DNA from: Macrobrachium rosenbergii
Taxonomy: Eukaryota; Arthropoda; Malacostraca; Decapoda; Palaemonidae
Direction: 5' to 3'
NCBI RefSeq assembly: GCF_040412425.1
Contig: NC_089781.1
Span: 51,488,227-51,552,226, forward strand
DNA: 64,000 bases
Both the position numbers and the translations under genes were made by a program. The notes under the pieces are model-generated. The model had not been told where the DNA came from, made no database searches, and saw nothing but the letters and a program-made list of their open reading frames with translations. Positions 61,403 through 64,000 of this stretch are shown here, one piece after another; positions within the stretch are counted from its first letter, which is position 1, and the number at the start of each line of letters is the position of its first letter.

Positions 61403-62131
61403 GCCTAAAAATGACCGAACCTGCTTCTTAGTCTTGGGTGTAGCAAACTCTACAATTGCCTTAACCTTATCATCATTTACTCTGACACCCTCTTTAGAAA
61501 TGACATGTCCTAAATAACTAACTGCTTCTTGAGAAAATTACACTTAGCTAACTTTATCTTCAAACCAGCTAACCTAAGTCTTCTAAAAACTTCCCTAAGA
61601 ACATCTAGATGCTCCTGAATCTACTGAATCAGTGGCAACCAAGATATCATCCATGTAAAAGATAGTCAAACCAAATGGCATTCGTGTGAACTCATAACGA
61701 CCCTTCGGCAAAGAGAAGGCCGTGTACTTTCGACTCTCCTCACATAACGGAACTTGAAGGTATCCCTGCATCAAATCAATTGATGTATAGATATTACTTC
61801 CCCCTATCTCAAAAAACAAATCTGGCAAACACGCCACAGGGTAGCGACCAGGAATGTTTTTCTCATTTAATTTCCTAAAGTCTACACAAACTCTGACTGA
61901 GCCATCTTTCTTGGGGACTGCAAGTAATGGAAAATTAACGGGTGATGAACTAGGCCTAGCAATGCCTTCATCTTCCCACCTATTTACCTCTTGTTCTACC
62001 TGTTCCATAATCTTAAAAGGAATCCTATATGAAGGATAAAAAATATGCTTAGTCTTGTCCTCCAACTGAATCTTGTGTTCTAACACATTCGTTACTCCTA
62101 ACTTGTCCCCTTTAAGTGCGACTGTCCGCAA
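61403..62131 (-). pseudogene. pol: G6 reverse transcriptase with internal deletion
   Basis: The minus strand reads LLAVPKKDGSVRVCVDFRK (near 61890-61935), SIDLMQGYLQVPL (near 61770) and MPFGL, then only three residues before the catalytic YMDD at 61646-61657. G1 has 25 residues in that interval, so about 22 codons of the palm are missing in frame. A frame break follows near 61595. Confidence 0.88.
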
Positions 62132-62633
62132 ACTCCGCTAAAACATCTTCTATACCCTCAGCATATTCCTTGTAATCAGCATTTGCTAACTGGTCTCTAA
62201 ACACTTGCCTTCTAGCTTGTAAATCTGCTCCTGAGAAAGAACAAAAATCCCTGACAATGTTCACTGAATTATCTTCATCGATTGCATAAGTACCTTTTTG
62301 ATAATTACGAACTGTATCGTTACAGTTTAGCAACTCCACCCAAGTTATCCCTGAACTCGTTACATCATTTACCGAACTCGTACACAAAACTCCTTTCAAC
62401 TTCTCGCTACCCTCATCCATGCGCATCTGTCCAGACTTACGCACCCCTTTCACTCACTCACTACACTCACGTCTGCCCCCTCATACGGTACAAACACACC
62501 AGGCATCCCCACAGTTATACCAGAAACCCCTGTATGAACCGATATCTTTCGTCTCCGACATGCCGGATGTCCCAGCAACAATGTATTTCCCAAAGCGCAT
62601 CCCCTCATAACTAGAAATGGTTCCATCAAAGAT
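62132..62633 (-). pseudogene. pol: G6 protease-RT linker
   Basis: The frame at 62112-62453 corresponds to the acidic linker of G1 (8700-9050): both have a segment reading YQKGTYAID or YHKGTYVID. It overlaps RT in another frame, so a shift lies near 62120. Confidence 0.7.
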
Positions 62634-63317
62634 CTACCCCCAATGGAAAAAAGCTATGTCCAAACAACCCAATATTCTTAATTTATTTGCCTGAACGTCG
62701 CATACAGCTTCTTGCACAGGTCTCAAAGATCGACCGGGAAACATTGATCTGAACAATTCTTCGTTCATCAGGTTAATGGAGGCACCTGTATCAAGAAAGA
62801 CCCTTACATTTACTCCCTGTACAGACCCAATTACAACAGGCTTCGCCCCTGTGGGTTCTCCTAAAAGTCCAATATCCCATGAGACACCCATCCAGTTTTC
62901 CTGTTCAAATGACCGGTCTTTCGACAATGTCTGCCGATTACCAGATTCACTTGAGCAATTCACGTGAGGTACTTCCTTATCTGGGCTACCAAAATTCCGG
63001 AATGCGGGTCTGTTATACTGGCTCCGAGACGGGCAAGACCGCCAAGGATGATTGTTACTATTAAAACTGCCACAATACCTAACACGGCAAAATCTCTTAA
63101 TGTGACCCTGCAAATTACAATTAAAACAACGACCCCGTGGGATCCTAGAACTCAAGCCACCCATCAGTCTTGGGCTATTATGACTTGCAAACAAATTCCT
63201 CGGAACGCGGACTGGATTTCCGCGTCCTACACAACCATAGGCTGCTCTAAGGAGTCTCTGATCACTACTACCTCTCCTTATATTTGTACTTAAACTCACA
63301 AATGCAAAAATTCCCAA
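62634..63317 (-). pseudogene. gag-pol: G6 gag end, zinc knuckles and protease
   Basis: A 227-codon frame. The first knuckle is intact (CFNCNLQGHIKRFC); the second has Phe for its second Cys (CGSFNSNNHPWRSC). The protease follows in the same frame with VFLDTGASINLM. In G1 the knuckles and protease are in two frames joined by a stop-start overlap, so the arrangement differs. The upstream capsid half is missing. Confidence 0.85.
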
Positions 63318-63740
63318 GGTCCCGTGAAAGTATACCCTTTATCAAACCAAAAAACCAAAGGCAAAACACTTTCCCTTAACAGAATTCCCATACAACACAA
63401 AAATTACAATGTTAAATCCCCTTACTCTACAATTAATCCCCGAAACTCAAAAGAAAGGTACTCAACCCGGAGCCATCATTAAATCCCAATTTAATTAAAA
63501 CTACAATCAAATTCAAAGTTTCTGAAATGAACAATTAAATCAAAAGTTTACAAAACCCACCATAAAACACAAAAAATCAATTAATTAAACCCTTAATTAA
63601 ATTCAAAATTACGTAAATCCAAAAACTACATTTACTATTAAGTAATCCCTTAAATAAATTCCCAGTGAATTAAACCCATCATCAAACTACATTCCAAAGA
63701 TTAAATTCACAATTAGCAACCCCTTACAGTTAAATTCCCA
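63318..63740. other. AT-rich sequence, nothing recognised
   Basis: Very AT-rich with repeated AATTAAA-like words. It occupies the place where the gag capsid half should be but shows no match to G1 gag. Confidence 0.5.
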
Positions 63741-63905
63741 AATCAAGTGGAAAGAGAAAGAGAGAGAGAGAGAGAGAAAAAACAAGTGTTGTTTACGTAC
63801 ACAGCTGATAACTCTTTAGTCAGTCAAAAAGGGGTCAAGTTCACTTCTTCCAAGGCCAAGCTACAACAGGTCACAAAAAAAAAGACACGGGAAAATGCCT
63901 CTCAG

Positions 63906-63968
<63 letters not shown>

Positions 63969-64000
63969 ACAGAGAGAGAAAGAGAGAGAGAGAGAGAGAG
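63741..64000. repeat. (GA)n-rich region at window end
   Basis: GA runs at about 63749-63778 and 63910-64000, with a short unique stretch between them. The second run is cut by the window edge. Confidence 0.95.

Larger units (their letters stand above)
58256..63317 (-). mobile_element. Ty3/Gypsy element G6, relative of G1
   Basis: The minus strand encodes zinc knuckle, protease, RT, RNase H and integrase with strong residue-level similarity to G1. The 3' noncoding stretch 58256-58930 also matches G1 5155-5750. The gag N-terminal half is missing above 63317, and no LTR is recognised in the window. A SINE interrupts the integrase, and RT has an in-frame deletion. Confidence 0.9.

Overview
This is eukaryotic nuclear DNA from an animal genome crowded with repeats. 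It is probably arthropod and most likely a decapod crustacean. The grounds are the very long (TA)n and (TC)n microsatellites, the mix of Ty3/Gypsy elements (some with envelope genes), an I/Nimb-type LINE, and tRNA-derived SINEs of a kind I associate with decapods. The species assignment is inference. No rRNA, tRNA gene, CRISPR array or bacterial-style operon was seen. The only host gene I can support is an SLC7-type amino-acid transporter on the minus strand, seen as two exons with good splice sites (35655-35880 and 34590-34634).

Layout. 1-3.4 kb: an interspersed repeat of unknown class carrying a SINE, a TATGGG array, and an unassigned stretch with one 142-codon open frame. 3.4-12.1 kb: Gypsy element G1 (minus strand) with two near-identical LTRs, gag, pol and an env-like 3' frame, set in a (TA)n tract. 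12.4-14.6 kb: a 32-bp minisatellite of about 68 units. 15.4-19.4 kb: an internally deleted I/Nimb-like LINE (minus). 21.6-26 kb: two TTTAGTG-rich arrays, a second copy of the first repeat family (with a third, partial copy), and a 44-bp-period triplet. 28.7-33.7 kb: Gypsy element G2 (plus) with short LTRs. 34.6-35.9 kb: the SLC7 exons. 38.6-43.0 kb: Gypsy element G3 (minus), with integrase placed before reverse transcriptase as in Gmr1-like elements. 43.5-44.4 kb: gag remnant G4 (plus). 44.8-45.1 kb: a foldback/MITE-like palindrome. 45.1-55.4 kb: G5 (plus), a complete Gypsy element with 908-bp LTRs, a 4-bp target duplication, gag, pol and an F-type env with a furin-like site. 56.3-56.5 kb: a second foldback. 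58.3-63.3 kb: G6 (minus), a relative of G1 whose integrase is interrupted by a SINE with a 10-bp target duplication.

How the parts relate. The autonomous elements supply capsid, protease, reverse transcriptase, RNase H and integrase for their own mobility; G5 also has an envelope, so it has the layout of an endogenous retrovirus of the errantivirus type. Nearly all pol genes are broken by one-base shifts. In G1 and G5 many shifts lie in homopolymer runs although the LTR pairs are only slightly diverged, so a share may be assembly error rather than decay. The SLC7 gene appears to span introns full of microsatellites, with G2 and G3 on either side of the recognised exons.
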